A stretch of 6,132 bases of DNA from Bacteroidia bacterium (GTDB lineage Bacteria > Bacteroidota > Bacteroidia > Chitinophagales > Saprospiraceae). This document shows positions 5,842 through 6,132 of the stretch, piece by piece. The position numbers and the translations under genes were made by a program. Positions within the stretch are counted from its first letter, which is position 1. Each line of letters begins with the position of its first letter. The stretch is from contig JAUIIF010000292.1 in NCBI GenBank assembly GCA_030431945.1, forward strand, positions 1 through 6,132. Direction: 5' to 3'. The notes under the pieces are model-generated. The model made no database searches. It was given only the letters and a program-made list of their open reading frames with translations, and was not told where the DNA came from.

Positions 5842-6132
5842 CCCGCACAAAGGCCGATGACGATCCCTAGAAAGAGTTGTAAGCCCACCGCCAAAATGCC
5901 TATGGTTAATGACACGCGCATGCCGTACATAATCGTACTTAAGATGTCTCGTCCTTGGTTGTCGGTGCCAAGAAAGAAGCGTTCATCGCCTTCGTCACTG
6001 AACACGTAAGGGGGAAGCTCAGAATCCATGATATCTATGCTCTCAAGGGCATAAGGATCATGGGGGGCGAGCCAAGGCGCACTCAAGGCGGTAATTACGC
6101 AAGCGAGAAATACTGCGAAACTCAGCATCGCC
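5472..6132 (-). CDS. DppC/OppC-like ABC transporter permease fragment fused to antisense
   Basis: Only about 5778-6132 is permease-derived; from there the frame runs on as antisense of the repeat protein to a stop at 5472-5474. DppC/OppC proteins are inner-membrane subunits of dipeptide/oligopeptide ABC importers. Counting from the Met at 6128, the first transmembrane helix is about residues 1-20, followed by APWLAPHDPY, the conserved LGTDNQGRDILS at 53-64, MYGMRVSLTIGILAVG, a second helix about 74-97, then GYFGGKIDSFLMRIADVQLSF to 116. Family members have about 280-300 residues, so roughly 60% is missing, including the EAA loop that contacts the ATPase. The Met at 6128 is probably internal: the codon before it (GCG) is open and family N-termini are longer, so the true start lies beyond the window. 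The sequence resembles proteobacterial homologues more than Bacteroidota ones. It is not functional as read. Confidence 0.8.
   Translation of the reverse strand, partial: AMLSFAVFLACVITALSAPWLAPHDPYALESIDIMDSELPPYVFSDEGDERFFLGTDNQGRDILSTIMYGMRVSLTIGILAVGLQLFLGIVIGLCAGYFGGKIDSFLMRIADVQLSFSTPMMATVAESGVVAEKSTQIVSTGFTVRSGWGAGASPAYATVYSTLKGPVPVALTGIPTGPGKQAARRRSGANVSVGEFAKTGMVNVVSNRQPLASVMATG
5765..5805. other. Chimeric junction between repeat-protein gene and permease gene
   Basis: On the plus strand the repeat protein is convincing up to about GVENDNC (codon ending 5793). On the minus strand the permease is convincing down to about ADVQLSF (codon ending 5781). Past these points each frame is merely the antisense of the other gene, so two unrelated genes are joined tail to tail inside their coding regions with an ambiguous overlap of some 10-20 bp. 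ATTGC (5789-5793) and GCAAT (5800-5804) form a short inverted repeat exactly here. By my count GC is 120 of 180 in 5581-5760 and 122 of 240 in 5881-6120. Confidence 0.75.

Overview
The window looks like DNA from the Bacteroidota, most likely the Saprospiria/Lewinella group, with one end that does not fit. Three things support this. The long plus-strand gene encodes a secreted protein with a run of SprB-type repeats, a family typical of gliding and type IX-secreting Bacteroidota. The minus-strand gene at the left edge has the N-terminus typical of Bacteroidota oligosaccharide flippases. It is preceded by an exact match to the Bacteroidota -7 promoter box (TAnnTTTG). None of the starts depends on a strong Shine-Dalgarno sequence.

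Layout from left to right. Positions 1-618 (minus) hold the first 206 codons of a Wzx-like polysaccharide flippase, cut by the window edge. Positions 619-796 are an intergenic stretch full of inverted and direct repeats, including a second copy of the last 24 nt of the next gene, stop codon included. Positions 797-1513 (minus) are a complete short-chain dehydrogenase/reductase with all catalytic residues. Positions 1514-2286 are a 773-bp gap between divergent genes. I see no convincing protein gene in it, but it holds several hairpins, a plus-strand terminator-like hairpin with a possible small structured RNA before it, and a probable promoter region with a 7-4-7 direct repeat. Positions 2287-5841 (plus) are a large exported protein with a signal peptide, an unassigned N-terminal domain, a DPDGDGTG loop and eight SprB-like repeats. 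Its expected C-terminal type IX sorting domain is missing.

The most important point is at about 5765-5805. There the SprB-repeat gene stops in mid-domain and the sequence becomes the antisense of a DppC/OppC-type peptide ABC transporter permease. The permease is truncated at the same place, and its open frame continues as nonsense antisense to the repeat gene. GC content drops from about 67% to about 51% across this point, and the permease resembles proteobacterial homologues. The window therefore contains a chimeric junction, either an assembly or amplification artefact or a real rearrangement. The last 330 bp should not be read as neighbours of the rest.

The genes do not form an evident pathway. 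The flippase and the large exported protein both concern the cell surface. The reductase is a generic metabolic enzyme whose substrate cannot be read from the sequence. I did not find an obviously new biological system. The items most worth checking are the junction, the duplicated gene end with its palindromes, and the structured leader or sRNA region at 1826-1948.
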